A DNA stretch of 64,000 nt from Vineibacter terrae (GTDB lineage: Bacteria > Pseudomonadota > Alphaproteobacteria > Reyranellales > Reyranellaceae), in NCBI RefSeq assembly GCF_008039615.1, contig NZ_VDUZ01000032.1, positions 1-64,000 of the forward strand, in the 5' to 3' direction. Below are positions 10,013 to 19,519 of this stretch, piece after piece. Position 1 is the stretch's first letter; each line of letters opens with the position of its first letter. Below the pieces are notes generated by a model. The model was not told the DNA's origin. It saw nothing but the letters and a program-made list of their open reading frames with translations, and made no database searches. The translations under genes and the position numbers were made by a program.

Positions 10013-12133
10013 ATGTCGACTATACTCTGGGCGGTCATAGGGTGCGGCGTGATCGCCGTCCTCTACGGCCTGGTCACGGGACGCGCGGTCCTGGCCAAGG
10101 ACGCCGGCACGCCGCGCATGCAGGAAATCGCCCTGGCCGTCCAGGAGGGCGCCAGCGCCTACCTGAAGCGCCAGTACACCACCATCGCGATCGTGGGCAT
10201 CGTCGTGCTGGTGGTCCTGGGGCTGCTGCTGGGCAAGTGGGCCGCCATCGGCTTCCTGATCGGCGCGGTGCTCTCGGGCGCCGCCGGCTTCATCGGCATG
10301 AACGTCTCGGTGCGGGCCAACGTGCGCACCGCCGTCGCCGCCCAGAAGAGCCTGGGCGATGGCCTGGACCTGTCGTTCAAGGCCGGCGCCGTCACCGGCA
10401 TGCTGGTGGCCGGCCTCGCGCTGCTGGGCGTCGCCGTCTATTACATGATCCTGCTCGGCGCCAAGGTCGACAGCCGCACCGTGGTCGACTCGCTGGTGGC
10501 GCTGGGCTTCGGGGCCTCGCTGATCTCGATCTTCGCCCGTCTGGGCGGCGGCATCTTCACCAAGGGTGCTGACGTCGGCGCCGACCTGGTGGGCAAGGTC
10601 GAAGAGGACTTCCCCGAGGATGATCCGCGCAACCCGGCCACGATCGCCGACAACGTCGGTGACAATGTCGGCGACTGCGCCGGCATGGCGGCCGACCTGT
10701 TCGAGACCTACGCCGTCACCACCGTGGCGACCATGGTGCTGGCCTCGATCTTCTTCAAGGACGCGCAGGCCTTGAGCCTGATGCTCTACCCGCTGGTCAT
10801 CGGCGGCGCCTGCATCATCACCTCGATCATCGGCACGTATTTCGTGAAGCTGGGGTCGGACAACAACATCATGTGGGCGATGTACAAGGGCTTCATCGTC
10901 TCGGCCGTCCTCTCGGCGATCGCGTTCTGGCCGATCACCGACTACGTCGTCGGCATGAAGGCGACGATGACCGTAGGCTCGCTGACCTTCACCGGCATGA
11001 ACCTCTTCATCTGCGCCATCGTCGGCCTGGTGGTCACCGGCCTCATCGTCTGGGTCACCGAGTACTACACCGGCACCGGCTACCGGCCGGTGAAGTCGGT
11101 GGCGCAGGCCTCGGTCACCGGCCACGGCACCAACGTGATCCAGGGCCTTGCGGTCTCGATGGAAGCCACGGCGCTGCCGGCCCTGATCATCTGCGTCGGC
11201 ATCGTGGTCTGCTACCTGCAGGCCGGCCTGTTCGGCATTGCCATCGCCACGACCGCGATGCTGGCGCTGGCCGGCATGGTGGTGGCGCTCGACGCCTACG
11301 GCCCGGTCACCGACAACGCCGGCGGCATCGCCGAGATGGCCGGTCTGCCCAAGGAGGTGCGCAAGAACACCGATGCGCTCGACGCCGTGGGCAACACCAC
11401 CAAGGCGGTCACCAAGGGCTACGCCATCGGCTCGGCCGGCCTCGGTGCGCTGGTGCTGTTCGCAGCCTACACCTCGGACCTCGAGTACTTCATCGCCCAG
11501 GGCAAGCTGGGCGTGACGGCGGTCGAGTTCTCGCTGAAGAACCCGTTCGTGGTCGTGGGCCTGCTGCTGGGCGGCCTGCTGCCCTACCTGTTCGGGGCGA
11601 TGGGCATGACGGCCGTCGGCCGTGCCGCCGGCTCGGTGGTCGAGGAGGTGCGCCGCCAGCTGAAGTCGATCCCCGGCCTGCGTGAAGGCAAGCAGGGCGT
11701 GCGGCCGGAATACGGCCGCCTGGTCGACATGCTCACCAAGGCGGCGATCCGCGAGATGGTCATCCCGTCGCTGCTGCCGGTGCTGTCGCCGATCGTGCTG
11801 TTCTTCGTCGTGCGCTGGATCGCCGGGGCCGAGAACGCCTACGCGGCGCTCGGCGCCATGCTGCTGGGAGTGATCGTCACCGGCCTGTTCGTCGCCATCT
11901 CGATGACGGCCGGCGGCGGCGCCTGGGACAACGCCAAGAAGTCGTTCGAGGACGGCTTCGTGGACAAGGACGGCGTCAAGCACGTCAAGGGCTCCGACGC
12001 CCACAAGGCGGCGGTGACCGGTGACACCGTCGGCGATCCGTACAAGGACACCGCCGGCCCGGCCGTGAACCCGATGATCAAGATCACCAACATCGTGGCG
12101 CTGCTGCTGCTGGCCATCCTGGCCCACCAGTAA
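10013..12133 (+). CDS. hppA: Membrane-bound proton-translocating pyrophosphatase, K+-independent type
   Basis: Hydrolyses pyrophosphate and pumps protons outward across the inner membrane. The 706-residue protein has ~15 membrane helices and all catalytic motifs: [30 protein letters not shown] (about residues 208-230), [15 protein letters not shown] near the N-terminus, and [13 protein letters not shown]. In the [10 protein letters not shown] motif the discriminating position is Lys464; K+-dependent enzymes have Ala there, so this one is predicted K+-independent, like that of Rhodospirillum rubrum. The 217-base upstream gap presumably holds its promoter, but no clear box was identified. A strong terminator follows. 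Confidence 0.97.
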   Translation: MSTILWAVIGCGVIAVLYGLVTGRAVLAKDAGTPRMQEIALAVQEGASAYLKRQYTTIAIVGIVVLVVLGLLLGKWAAIGFLIGAVLSGAAGFIGMNVSVRANVRTAVAAQKSLGDGLDLSFKAGAVTGMLVAGLALLGVAVYYMILLGAKVDSRTVVDSLVALGFGASLISIFARLGGGIFTKGADVGADLVGKVEEDFPEDDPRNPATIADNVGDNVGDCAGMAADLFETYAVTTVATMVLASIFFKDAQALSLMLYPLVIGGACIITSIIGTYFVKLGSDNNIMWAMYKGFIVSAVLSAIAFWPITDYVVGMKATMTVGSLTFTGMNLFICAIVGLVVTGLIVWVTEYYTGTGYRPVKSVAQASVTGHGTNVIQGLAVSMEATALPALIICVGIVVCYLQAGLFGIAIATTAMLALAGMVVALDAYGPVTDNAGGIAEMAGLPKEVRKNTDALDAVGNTTKAVTKGYAIGSAGLGALVLFAAYTSDLEYFIAQGKLGVTAVEFSLKNPFVVVGLLLGGLLPYLFGAMGMTAVGRAAGSVVEEVRRQLKSIPGLREGKQGVRPEYGRLVDMLTKAAIREMVIPSLLPVLSPIVLFFVVRWIAGAENAYAALGAMLLGVIVTGLFVAISMTAGGGAWDNAKKSFEDGFVDKDGVKHVKGSDAHKAAVTGDTVGDPYKDTAGPAVNPMIKITNIVALLLLAILAHQ

Positions 12134-12153
12134 CCGCGCGGCGATCTCAAACA

Positions 12154-12190
12154 AAACCCCGATGGTAAAACCATCGGGGTTTCTTTTTGT
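12154..12190. terminator. Bidirectional rho-independent terminator of hppA and bamE
   Basis: A perfect 13-bp stem (12154-12166 with 12170-12182, core ccccgatggt/accatcgggg) and a 3-base loop followed by a run of T (cttttt) on the plus strand, and by a T-rich stretch on the minus strand. It lies between the convergent hppA (+) and bamE (-) genes and should stop both. Confidence 0.9.
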
Positions 12191-12241
12191 TTTCAGTCTA
12201 TTACGTCAAAATTCTCAGGTGAAACCTGAGGTGTCTGCGGC

Positions 12242-12709
12242 TCACTTCTTCGGGGCGCCGAAGCGGCCGACGTTGCCGAAGATCTGCTCAAGCACGGTCA
12301 GCTCCTTGCCCGCGGTCGGAGTCTTGCGGTCGACCATGGTGACGTCCTTGGCGTCCTGCAGCCCATAGGTCTTGATCGACTTGATGCGGCCGTTCTCACC
12401 GAAGGCGACGGCGGTCACCTTCTGCTCGGCGATCTTGGGCTCGAAGAAGGCCAGAGATTCCTGACGTTGGCTGATGTAGTACCAGGTGTCTTCGCCCAGC
12501 GCGAAGGTCGACTTCGTCGACGGGCTGCCCAGCAGGCGCTCCACGTCGTCCCGGCTCTGCGTGCCGACCTCGAGCTTCTCCAGCGAGCCGGGCGTCGGCA
12601 CGTGGCCGCGCACGTCGACGATGGGATCGCAGGCCCCGATGACGAGCGTGCTGAGCGACAACAGGGCGATCGACGGCGGCAGCAGTCGACGAAGGGGAAT
12701 ACGGCGCAT
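12242..12709 (-). CDS. bamE: Outer membrane assembly lipoprotein BamE (SmpA/OmlA)
   Basis: A 155-residue lipoprotein of the BAM complex that folds outer membrane beta-barrels. It has a hydrophobic signal ending in a lipobox-like LVIGAC with acylated Cys27, then the SmpA/OmlA domain: VEVGTQSRDDVERLLGSPS-like segment (about 47-63) and DTWYYISQRQESLAFFEPKI (about 73-92, given as a region). Divergent from the bc1 chaperone gene, an arrangement recurrent in Alphaproteobacteria. Confidence 0.93.
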   Translation of the reverse strand: MRRIPLRRLLPPSIALLSLSTLVIGACDPIVDVRGHVPTPGSLEKLEVGTQSRDDVERLLGSPSTKSTFALGEDTWYYISQRQESLAFFEPKIAEQKVTAVAFGENGRIKSIKTYGLQDAKDVTMVDRKTPTAGKELTVLEQIFGNVGRFGAPKK

Positions 12710-12852
12710 TCGGGTTGGCCCGCGGCTTGATCATGGACGTCGGCGGGCCTAAAGACCGCCGGGCGCCGGCACAATGCCGATGGCGCTACGGCAAGTCAAA
12801 CCCCGCCGATACGCAGTGTATCGGTCGGACGCACCCAGGGATGGTATCGACC

Positions 12853-13380
12853 ATGTTCGGCCTGCTGCGGCGGCGCTCGCCGCATCGTGACACTGCCGAC
12901 CGGCTCTATGCCGCGATCGCCGCGCAGGCGCGCCAGCCGGCGCTGTTTGCCGAGCTGGGGGTGCCCGACACTGTCGACGGACGCTTCGACGTGCTGGCCC
13001 TGCATGCCTGGATGGTGATCGACCGGGTGCGGGTGGAACCGGACGGGGAGGCGATCGCCCAGGCCCTGTTCGATTCGATGTTCGCGCATCTCGACGTCGC
13101 CGTGCGCGAGATGGGAGCCCAGGATCTGGGGGTCGGGCGCCGCATCAAGGTGATGGCGGAAGGGCTGCACGGCCGGGCGCTCGCCTTCCGCACGGCGATG
13201 GCGGATGCCGATCCGGCTGCGCTCCAGGACGCCCTGCGCCGCAACATCTTCGGCAAGACCGCACCGGACGCTGCCGCGGTGGCGCGCCTGGCGGCCTATG
13301 TGCGGGCCGGCGTGGCGGGCCTCGCGGCGCTCGAGCCGGCGCGCCTGCATGACGGTGCCCTGGCGTGGCCCGCAGTGTGA
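12853..13380 (+). CDS. Ubiquinol-cytochrome c chaperone (CBP3-like)
   Basis: A 175-residue protein with the CBP3/UQCC1 chaperone signature: LYAAIAAQARQPALFAELGVPDTVDGRFDVL, the HAWMVIDRV helix and VREMGAQDLGVGRRIKVMAEGLHGR. The mitochondrial relative assists cytochrome b synthesis and bc1 complex assembly. The start is ambiguous between ATG 12841 and ATG 12853; the latter gives MFGLLRRR, the usual alphaproteobacterial N-terminus. It is followed 4 bases later by yceD. Confidence 0.88.
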   Translation: MFGLLRRRSPHRDTADRLYAAIAAQARQPALFAELGVPDTVDGRFDVLALHAWMVIDRVRVEPDGEAIAQALFDSMFAHLDVAVREMGAQDLGVGRRIKVMAEGLHGRALAFRTAMADADPAALQDALRRNIFGKTAPDAAAVARLAAYVRAGVAGLAALEPARLHDGALAWPAV

Positions 13381-13384
13381 GGAA

Positions 13385-13942
13385 ATGGCGATGCATGTCG
13401 ACCGCAACCCCGATCTGGAGCTTTCCCGCCGCCTGCGCCTGGACCGCGTGCCGCCGGCCGGCGCGACGCTCGACATCGAGGCGAGCGCGACCGAGCGCGA
13501 TGCCCTGGCGAAGCGTTTCGGCATCTTGGCGCTGCCGTCGCTGAGCGCCAATGTCACCCTGTGTGCCGAAGGCGAAAGCCAATGGCGGGTCGAAGGCCGC
13601 CTGAAGGCGCTGGTGGTGCAGGCCTGCGGCATCACGCTCGATCCGGTCGAGCAGGCCATCGACGAGGCCTTCGTGCTGCGCTTCACCACCCAGCCCGAGG
13701 AGCTCGACCGCGACAGCGGCGAGCTGATCGTGGGCAGCGAGGCGGCGGAGCCGTTGTCTGACGATGCGCTGGACCTGGGCGAGATCGTCGCAGATCAGCT
13801 CGCCCTGGCGATCGATCCGTTTCCACGCAAGCCCGGCGTGGCGCTGGCCGATATCCTGCCGCCGCCAGCCCCTTCCGGGGCCACGGGCGGCCCGTTCGCG
13901 GCGCTCGCCGCCCTCAAGCAGGGTCGGAAGGACCAGGCCTGA
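13385..13942 (+). CDS. yceD: YceD/DUF177 family protein
   Basis: A 185-residue protein of the DUF177 (YceD) family, associated with 23S rRNA accumulation and regularly found upstream of rpmF. Visible features are the conserved ERDALAKRFGILALPSL segment (about 38-52), a central VVQACGITLDPVEQAIDEAFVLRF region and the acidic LDLGEIVADQLALAIDPFPR motif near the C-terminus. The start (MAMHVDRN) follows the chaperone stop by 4 bases, with a GGAAATG context. Confidence 0.9.
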   Translation: MAMHVDRNPDLELSRRLRLDRVPPAGATLDIEASATERDALAKRFGILALPSLSANVTLCAEGESQWRVEGRLKALVVQACGITLDPVEQAIDEAFVLRFTTQPEELDRDSGELIVGSEAAEPLSDDALDLGEIVADQLALAIDPFPRKPGVALADILPPPAPSGATGGPFAALAALKQGRKDQA

Positions 13943-14112
13943 GGTCGGTTCCCCGGTTTTTGCGACATTGGGCGTGCGCTTGTGGCATAAGGGGCGGATA
14001 AGTCCTTGCCGCCCCGACGCGTTTTGGCTAGGAAGGCGCCCTTGCGACAACCCGCCCCCGGAATTTCGGGACGCCGCGTCGGGACTGCGGCGTCCGTATT
14101 GGAGATCGTGTC

Positions 14113-14298
14113 ATGGCCGTTCCCAAGAAGAAGGTCAGCAAGTCGCGCCGCAACATGCGGCGGTCGCACCACGCCCTCAAGGGCTCGGCCTATGTCGAGT
14201 GCGCCAATTGCGGCGAGCTGATGCGCCCGCACCATGTCTGCGGCGCCTGCGGCCACTACCGCAAGCGCGAGGTCGTCACGCAGTCGGCCAGCGCGTGA
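14113..14298 (+). CDS. rpmF: 50S ribosomal protein L32
   Basis: A 61-residue zinc-type L32 beginning [20 protein letters not shown], with two CxxC pairs (CANC and CGAC) that bind zinc. A structural protein of the large subunit. It lies between yceD and plsX, the conserved yceD-rpmF-plsX-fabH order linking ribosome and phospholipid synthesis. The 170-base gap before it probably holds a promoter. Confidence 0.97.
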   Translation: MAVPKKKVSKSRRNMRRSHHALKGSAYVECANCGELMRPHHVCGACGHYRKREVVTQSASA

Positions 14299-14342
14299 GA
14301 GGCGGGGGCTGCCGCTGAGAGCAGCCCCGACGCCGCGCGACG

Positions 14343-15416
14343 ATGAGCGCTTCGGGCAAAATCGTCATCGCACTCGACGGGATGGGCGGCGACAACGCGC
14401 CGGCGATGGTCGTCGCCGGCGCCGACATCGCGCGCCAGCGCTATCCCGATGCGACGTTCCTGCTGTTCGGCGATGAAGCGCGCCTGCGGCCCATGGTCGA
14501 CAAGACCCGTTGGCTCAAGACGGCATGCGAGATCGTCGCGGCGGCCGACGTGGTCACCAATGACGACAAGCCGTCGGCGGCGCTGCGCAAGCGCCGCTCT
14601 TCCAGCATGGGGATGGCCATCGACGCGGTGGCCGAGGGGAAGGCCGACTGCGTCGTGTCGGCCGGCAACACCGGCGCCTTGCTGGCGACGGCCACTGTCG
14701 GGCTGCGCATGCTGCCGGGCGTTCGGCGGCCGGCGCTGTGCTCATTCCTGCCCACCGTGCGCGGCGAGACGGCCATGCTCGATCTCGGCGCCAACATGCA
14801 ATGCGACGCGAACAACCTGGTCGAGTTCGCGGTCATGGGCTCGGTGTTCGCCAAGAGCGTGCTGGGCATCGACGCGCCGACTGTCGGCCTGCTCAACGTT
14901 GGCGCCGAGGAAGGCAAGGGCAACGAGACTTTGCGCGATGCCGCGGCCATGCTGCGCGTCGAGGATAGCCCGGTGGCGTTCCACGGCTTCGTCGAAGGCA
15001 ACGATATCGGCGCGGGCGTCGTTGATGTCGTGGTGACGGACGGCTTCACGGGCAACGTGGCGCTGAAGACGATTGAGGGCACCGCAAAGCTCTATACGGG
15101 TTTCGTGCGCCAGGCCTTCAAGACGTCGACGCTGGCCAAGGTCGGCTATGTGCTGGCCAGCAGCGCGTGGAAGAAGCTGGGCCAGCGCGCCGACCCGCGT
15201 CGCTACAATGGCGGCGTGTTCCTCGGCCTGAACGGCGTCTGCGTGAAGAGCCACGGCGGCACGGATGCGCTGGGTTTCGCCAATGCGCTGGGCGTTGCCG
15301 TCGATCTCGTGAAGTACCATTTCAGCGACAAGGTGGTCGAGGAGCTGAACCGCTTGCGGCAAGCCCTTGGCGAGGTGCCGGCCGCGGCAGCCGGTGGAGT
15401 AGCGGGGGCAGGATGA
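14343..15416 (+). CDS. plsX: Phosphate acyltransferase PlsX
   Basis: Converts acyl-ACP and phosphate to acyl-phosphate, the donor for PlsY in phospholipid synthesis. The 357-residue protein begins [12 protein letters not shown], with further family motifs [23 protein letters not shown] and [14 protein letters not shown]. Peripheral membrane enzyme. Its stop overlaps the fabH start (ATGA at 15413), so the two are translationally coupled. Confidence 0.97.
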   Translation: MSASGKIVIALDGMGGDNAPAMVVAGADIARQRYPDATFLLFGDEARLRPMVDKTRWLKTACEIVAAADVVTNDDKPSAALRKRRSSSMGMAIDAVAEGKADCVVSAGNTGALLATATVGLRMLPGVRRPALCSFLPTVRGETAMLDLGANMQCDANNLVEFAVMGSVFAKSVLGIDAPTVGLLNVGAEEGKGNETLRDAAAMLRVEDSPVAFHGFVEGNDIGAGVVDVVVTDGFTGNVALKTIEGTAKLYTGFVRQAFKTSTLAKVGYVLASSAWKKLGQRADPRRYNGGVFLGLNGVCVKSHGGTDALGFANALGVAVDLVKYHFSDKVVEELNRLRQALGEVPAAAAGGVAGAG

Positions 15417-16384
15417 TCCGGTCGGTCGTCGAAGGGTGTGGCGCCTATCTGCCCGAGCGCGTGATGACGAACGCGGAGCTGGCGAAGAAGGTCGACACGT
15501 CGGACGAGTGGATCGTGCAGCGCACGGGCATCCAGGCGCGCCATATCGCCGCCGACGGCGAGTTCACCTCGCACTTGGCGACCAAGGCCGCGGCGCGGGC
15601 GCTGGAGCAGGCGGCAATCGCGGTGTCGGACCTCGACCTGATCGTGCTGGCGACCTCGACTCCGGACGAGACCTTTCCCGCCACCGCCACGGCGGTTCAG
15701 GCCAATCTCGGCATGACACGGGGTGCGGCGTTCGATGTGCAGGCGGTCTGCTCCGGCTTCGTGTACGCGGTGTCGGTGGCCGACAGCATGATCAAGAACC
15801 GCATGGCCGGCACGGCGCTGGTGATCGGCGCCGAGACGTTCTCCCGCATCCTCGACTGGAATGATCGCGGCACCTGCGTGCTGTTCGGGGACGGGGCCGG
15901 CGCCCTGGTGCTCAAGGCCGGCGAGGGGCAGGGCTCGGCCGCCGACCGGGGCATCCTGGCGTCCACCCTGCATTCCGACGGGCGCCACCATGATCTGCTC
16001 TACGTCGATGGCGGCCCGTCGACCACCGGCACTGCCGGGTTCCTGCGCATGCAGGGCCGTGAGGTGTTCAAGCACGCCGTGACAAATCTGGCCGCCGTGG
16101 TCGGCGAGTCGCTGCAGCTGGCCGGCCTCGAGCCCGCCGATGTCGACTGGCTGGTGCCGCACCAGGCCAACAAGCGCATCATCGACAGCACCGGCCGCAA
16201 GCTTGGCCTGTCAGCCGACAAGGTCGTGGTGACGGTCAACCAGCACGCCAACACGTCAGCCGCTTCCATCCCGCTGGCCCTCGACTCTGCTGTCAGCGAT
16301 GGCCGGATTCAACGTGGACATGTCGTGCTGCTTGAAGCCATGGGCGGCGGTTTGACCTGGGGTGCGAACGTCATTCGCTGGTAG
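15413..16384 (+). CDS. fabH: 3-oxoacyl-ACP synthase III (FabH)
   Basis: Initiates fatty acid synthesis by condensing acetyl-CoA with malonyl-ACP. The 323-residue protein has the Cys-His-Asn triad: Cys113 in AVCSGF, His in HQANKRI and Asn in [14 protein letters not shown] at 15413 ([17 protein letters not shown]) overlaps the plsX stop; the longer frame upstream runs through plsX. A 361-base non-coding region follows. Confidence 0.97.
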   Translation: MIRSVVEGCGAYLPERVMTNAELAKKVDTSDEWIVQRTGIQARHIAADGEFTSHLATKAAARALEQAAIAVSDLDLIVLATSTPDETFPATATAVQANLGMTRGAAFDVQAVCSGFVYAVSVADSMIKNRMAGTALVIGAETFSRILDWNDRGTCVLFGDGAGALVLKAGEGQGSAADRGILASTLHSDGRHHDLLYVDGGPSTTGTAGFLRMQGREVFKHAVTNLAAVVGESLQLAGLEPADVDWLVPHQANKRIIDSTGRKLGLSADKVVVTVNQHANTSAASIPLALDSAVSDGRIQRGHVVLLEAMGGGLTWGANVIRW

Positions 16385-16469
16385 GCCAATATCTTATCAC
16401 GTGATCTTGTTTTAAGTTTTGACTTCAATCACGGTAATTATTGAAAAAGGCCATTTATCCCGGCCAGCG

Positions 16470-16497
16470 AATGTCATTCATTCTCATGAATGACATT
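16470..16497. repeat. Perfect 12-bp inverted repeat upstream of ihfA
   Basis: Arms aatgtcattcat and atgaatgacatt flank a 4-base loop (tctc). No T-run follows, so it is more like a protein-binding operator or RNA hairpin than a simple terminator, although it could end the fabH transcript in a rho-dependent way. Confidence 0.6.
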
Positions 16498-16692
16498 AGA
16501 TCTTCCGGATAAAGGCTTAAAACAAGTTGTCTATATCGACAGCCTGCTTTCTGATGGAAGTCGGATCGAGACCGACAGCCTGCGGTAGCGAGCGGATCCA
16601 CTGAAGCAGGGCGGTTGAGTCGACGGCGGGGGCCGGACTCCGCTTTGGTCGCATCTATATGTAGGGCAAATGGGGTAGCCATGTCCTTGTTA

Positions 16693-16721
16693 TTGACGCA
16701 TTTCTGGTTTCAGACTAAGGT
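16693..16721 (+). promoter_or_regulatory. Candidate sigma70-type promoter of ihfA
   Basis: A strong -35 (TTGACG, 16693-16698) is followed after 17 bases by taaggt (16716-16721), a weak -10. The ihfA start is 24 bases further on. Confidence 0.45.
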
Positions 16722-16745
16722 TTAAGTGGGGAAGGGGAATGCTGG

Positions 16746-17069
16746 ATGGATCAACGGACGATCACCCGCGCTGATCTCAGCGAGGCGGTGTTCCAAGAGG
16801 TCGGTTTATCTCGGAACGAATCAGCGGACCTTGTCGAGGTCATCCTCGCCGAGATCGCTGGCGCGTTGGCCCGTGGCGAGACCGTGAAGATTTCGAGCTT
16901 TGGAAGCTTCACCGTGCGCGACAAGGGCCAACGGATCGGCCGTAATCCAAAGACAGGTCAGGAAGTACCAATCCTGCCGCGGCGTGTCCTCGTCTTCCGT
17001 GCGTCGAACGTGTTGAAATCACGAATAAATAATACGGCGCCAACGACCGTTGATGTGGAAGGTGAATAA
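16746..17069 (+). CDS. ihfA: Integration host factor subunit alpha
   Basis: A 107-residue DNA-bending protein that acts as heterodimer with IhfB in recombination, replication and transcription. The sequence is typical: [18 protein letters not shown] at the N-terminus, [25 protein letters not shown] (beta-arm with the intercalating Pro region) and [17 protein letters not shown]. It may also serve integration of the neighbouring prophage. The stop overlaps the next start (taATG), coupling it to the MerR gene as in other Alphaproteobacteria. Confidence 0.96.
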   Translation: MDQRTITRADLSEAVFQEVGLSRNESADLVEVILAEIAGALARGETVKISSFGSFTVRDKGQRIGRNPKTGQEVPILPRRVLVFRASNVLKSRINNTAPTTVDVEGE

Positions 17070-17569
17070 TGGTCACTGCCAGCGCATCGTCGCCAGAACG
17101 GCGGCTTGAGAAATCCGCCCACGCGTTCCGCACGATCAGTGAAGTCGCGACGGAGCTCGACGTGCCGCAGCATGTGCTGCGATTCTGGGAGAGCAAGTTC
17201 AGCCAGGTCCGCCCGCTGAAGCGGGGTGGCGGACGGCGTTATTACCGGCCCGAGGACATTGACCTGCTGCGCCGCATCCGGTCGTTGCTGTACGAGGACG
17301 GCTACACCATCAAGGGTGTGCAGCGCCTGCTGAAGGAGAGCCGTGGGCGTCTGGGGCAGCGCGAGGGGGCCACGGCGCTGCCGGAGCCGCGGCTGGTCGA
17401 GGTCGAGCAGCGGGCCGAGATGCCGCGCACTGGGCCGCAGCCGCCGACCGAGCGCCTGCTGCCGCGCACGGCGCGGGTCGATCCCGGCAAGCGACGCGAG
17501 ATCGAAGGCGTCCTCGAGGATCTCCAGAGCGCGCTCGAGCTGCTGCGCAAGACGCTGCACACCGCATAG
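17069..17569 (+). CDS. MerR-family transcriptional regulator
   Basis: A 166-residue protein with an N-terminal winged HTH ([23 protein letters not shown], about residues 20-42, then [32 protein letters not shown]), a Pro/Glu-rich linker and a short C-terminal helix. There are no effector-binding cysteines like those of metal-sensing MerR proteins. A MerR protein directly after ihfA is a conserved alphaproteobacterial arrangement of unclear function. Confidence 0.88.
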   Translation: MVTASASSPERRLEKSAHAFRTISEVATELDVPQHVLRFWESKFSQVRPLKRGGGRRYYRPEDIDLLRRIRSLLYEDGYTIKGVQRLLKESRGRLGQREGATALPEPRLVEVEQRAEMPRTGPQPPTERLLPRTARVDPGKRREIEGVLEDLQSALELLRKTLHTA

Positions 17570-17577
17570 GCATCCGT

Positions 17578-17618
17578 CGCATCACACATGCCGACAAACC
17601 CACCGGCAGCGTGATGCG
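17578..17618 (+). terminator. Hairpin after the merR gene
   Basis: Stem gcatcac (17579-17585) with gtgatgc (17611-17617), extended by inner GCCG/CGGC pairing, lies 9 bases after the merR stop. The following bases (gatcgttgcaatt) are only weakly T-rich, so termination is plausible, not certain. Confidence 0.45.
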
Positions 17619-17693
17619 ATCGTTGCAATTGTCGGGCAGGTAGGGCTATGGTCCGCCCGCCTCAGGCACCGTTCGCCGGTGCCGGCACCCGGT

Positions 17694-17770
17694 CGGGGCG
17701 TAGCGCAGTCTGGTAGCGCATCAGTCTGGGGGACTGGGGGTCGTCGGTTCAAATCCGGCCGCCCCGACCA
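17694..17770 (+). tRNA. tRNA-Pro (anticodon GGG)
   Basis: A 77-nt cloverleaf: acceptor stem cggggcg/cgccccg with encoded ACCA end, D-arm tagcgcagtctggtagcgca, anticodon stem tcagt/actgg with loop ctggggg (GGG anticodon, reading CCC), and T-arm with gttcaaatc. The prophage integrase gene begins 15 bases beyond its 3' end, so this gene is the probable integration site, its 3' half being restored by the phage. Confidence 0.95.
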
Positions 17771-17800
17771 ATTCTTTCAAAGACTTAGCCAGTGTCTTTG
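17745..17800. other. Probable left attachment site (attL)
   Basis: The 3' part of the tRNA-Pro gene (T-arm to ACCA, to 17770) is the likely crossover region, as for many tyrosine integrases using tRNA genes. A perfect 7-bp inverted repeat, caaagac (17778-17784) and gtctttg (17794-17800), straddles the integrase stop codon and may be an arm site or terminator. The matching attR was searched for by eye in the last 2 kb and not found. Confidence 0.5.
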
Positions 17801-19212
17801 ATCTTCCTGCGGGAGCCATGTGGGACTTCCATGTGGGACTCCGTGCCGGTTTTGATCGCGACGACGTTCGTGCGCCGTTCACGCCGGCCCGTGCTGCTGG
17901 CGACTGCGGCGCGCAGTTCGTCATCGGCAATCTCGATGTAGCCCTGGGTAGTGGAAAAGTCGGCGTGTCGTGCCGCGCCCTGGATTGCCGACGCGGAACG
18001 GGTGAGTGATGCGATCTCCGTGATGAACCGGGCGCGGATGTCATGCACTCGCCGCCGGCGGCCGTCGCTGGGTATGCCAGCATTGGCCTTGGCGCTGCGC
18101 CAGGCACGCTTGATCTCCCGCAGGGGCCTCCACTCTACCGGGGGCGCCTCTTCGCCACTGGCGGCCTTCTGCAGGCGTGCCAGGCCGCCCGGGCCGGGCC
18201 AGGTGACCAGGTGCACCGCGCCGCGCTCGCGCGCCTGCTGCTCCAGCCGATCGAGCAGCTCGATGCCATCAGGTCCGGCCGGGATGAATTCCTCGTCCCC
18301 CGACTTCGTGGCTTCGGGGGGCAGGCGCAAGCCGCCCTCGGCCCTGTCGATCCAGTGGATGGTTGACGACAGGGCTTCGGTACGACGCAGGCCGAACACT
18401 CGCGCCAGCTCGGCGGCGTCCGTCACCCAGGGCGGTGCGACAGCCTCGATCCGGTCGAGTTCGGCGTCGGCCAGCGGTGTCGCCCGGCGCTTGGGCTCCG
18501 GTAGCCGCGTCACACGAGGCGGGAAGGGCAACGACCGCTGGCCAGTAGCAGGATCCACGTGCTCATGCGCGGCCGTGAAGCAGCCCGAGAGGCAATCGAG
18601 GTACAGGTTGATCGTGGTCGGGGTGCGGAAGTGCCCGGTGCCCTTGGGTGCCCAGGCAGTACCGTCCCAGATCAGCTGCGGCATGACGACAGAGGTGCCC
18701 GTGGTGTCCCACCATGCCATGCCCTTGAAGGGCGCCCGAGGCGGCGTCGGCCCGATGTGATTCGGTCGCCAGTATCTGGCGTGGGCCGGATCATCGGCCT
18801 TGCGTTTCGATCCGCCGCACCATACCCGGACCGGCTGCTTCTTGGCCCAGGCGACGTAGCGCTGGATGTCCTCGGTGTTGATATCCGTGATGGCCGTGGC
18901 AGCACCCAGAAAGCCGAACAGCTCGCGGATGTAGCCCAGCACATTGACCCGGTGCCGACCGTCGACGGTGGCCAGGTGCAGGTCGGCAGCATGCGCCAGC
19001 GTGAAGCTGCCAGGCCGCACGCCCTTTCCCCGGCCCTTGCCGATCTTGGCCTCGGCCGCGACAATGGCGCGGCGCTCGATCTTCAGCGCCTGATGGCGGC
19101 TGCGGACAGGCTCACCGGTGTCGGGATCGACGCAGTCGTTGACATGGCGCTCTCCGCCGCGCCAGAAATCGTAGCGCCAGACGCCGCGCGCCTTATCGAG
19201 ATAGACGGTCAC
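17785..19212 (-). CDS. int: Prophage tyrosine-type site-specific integrase
   Basis: A 475-residue tyrosine recombinase whose catalytic residues are visible: Arg276 (GLRRTEA), Lys303, His390-x2-Arg393 (HDIR), His416 (ARHADFS) and nucleophile Tyr425 (TQGYIEI). The N-terminal part (about 60-125) fits a SAM-like core-binding domain; residues about 130-190 form an insertion rich in Trp and Pro not usual in the family. The GTG start at 19212 overlaps the stop of the next gene upstream (GTGA). Its location beside tRNA-Pro identifies the attachment site. Confidence 0.93.
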   Translation of the reverse strand: MTVYLDKARGVWRYDFWRGGERHVNDCVDPDTGEPVRSRHQALKIERRAIVAAEAKIGKGRGKGVRPGSFTLAHAADLHLATVDGRHRVNVLGYIRELFGFLGAATAITDINTEDIQRYVAWAKKQPVRVWCGGSKRKADDPAHARYWRPNHIGPTPPRAPFKGMAWWDTTGTSVVMPQLIWDGTAWAPKGTGHFRTPTTINLYLDCLSGCFTAAHEHVDPATGQRSLPFPPRVTRLPEPKRRATPLADAELDRIEAVAPPWVTDAAELARVFGLRRTEALSSTIHWIDRAEGGLRLPPEATKSGDEEFIPAGPDGIELLDRLEQQARERGAVHLVTWPGPGGLARLQKAASGEEAPPVEWRPLREIKRAWRSAKANAGIPSDGRRRRVHDIRARFITEIASLTRSASAIQGAARHADFSTTQGYIEIADDELRAAVASSTGRRERRTNVVAIKTGTESHMEVPHGSRRKIKDTG

Positions 19213-19502
19213 CTGGGCAGCCGATGATGCGCGTTCAGGTATCGGGCGTCGGAGACGACCTGCTCCTTGTGCCTTTCCAGCTCTGCGAGCAGCGCGCTGA
19301 ACGCGCCTTCATCCATCTCACCGACGCGGTTGAGAATCGAGGCGCGTTCCTTGCGGAAGTGCTCCTCAATAAGCTCGACGTCGACCAGATCCTTGGACTT
19401 CTCGTGGAGTCGCTCCAGGTCCCCCATAAGGCCCAGGATCTCCACCATCCGGTAGGTGTCGTCGATGATCAGGTCGTCGAAGCGGCGTCTTGGTTCGCTC
19501 AT
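19209..19502 (-). CDS. Phage protein of unknown function, helical
   Basis: A 97-residue, strongly charged, probably all-helical protein (MSEPRRRFDD, then ELIEEHFRKERASILNRV and a Lys/Glu-rich C-terminus). No known family was recognised. It is coupled to int by a GTGA overlap and follows the HTH gene, so an accessory role in integration or excision is possible but unproven. Confidence 0.65.
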   Translation of the reverse strand: MSEPRRRFDDLIIDDTYRMVEILGLMGDLERLHEKSKDLVDVELIEEHFRKERASILNRVGEMDEGAFSALLAELERHKEQVVSDARYLNAHHRLPR

Positions 19503-19519
19503 GGTGCAATAGCCTGCCT

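Larger units (their letters stand above)
16385..16745. other. Non-coding region between fabH and ihfA
   Basis: This 361-base gap is AT-richer than its neighbours and contains no convincing gene; a 75-codon minus-strand frame has no family features. It holds a perfect palindrome (16470-16497), a plausible promoter (16693-16721) and a purine-rich Shine-Dalgarno (ggggaagggg) before ihfA. The length and palindrome suggest regulation of ihfA or a small RNA. Confidence 0.6.

Noticed and set aside
9839-12154. 771-codon minus-strand open frame opposite hppA
   Set aside because: It is His/Gln/Asp-rich with no domain, covers a textbook hppA on the other strand, and arises from GC-rich codon bias.
16455-16682. 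75-codon minus-strand frame in the fabH-ihfA gap
   Set aside because: No ribosome site, no domain, and it runs across the palindrome; considered non-coding.
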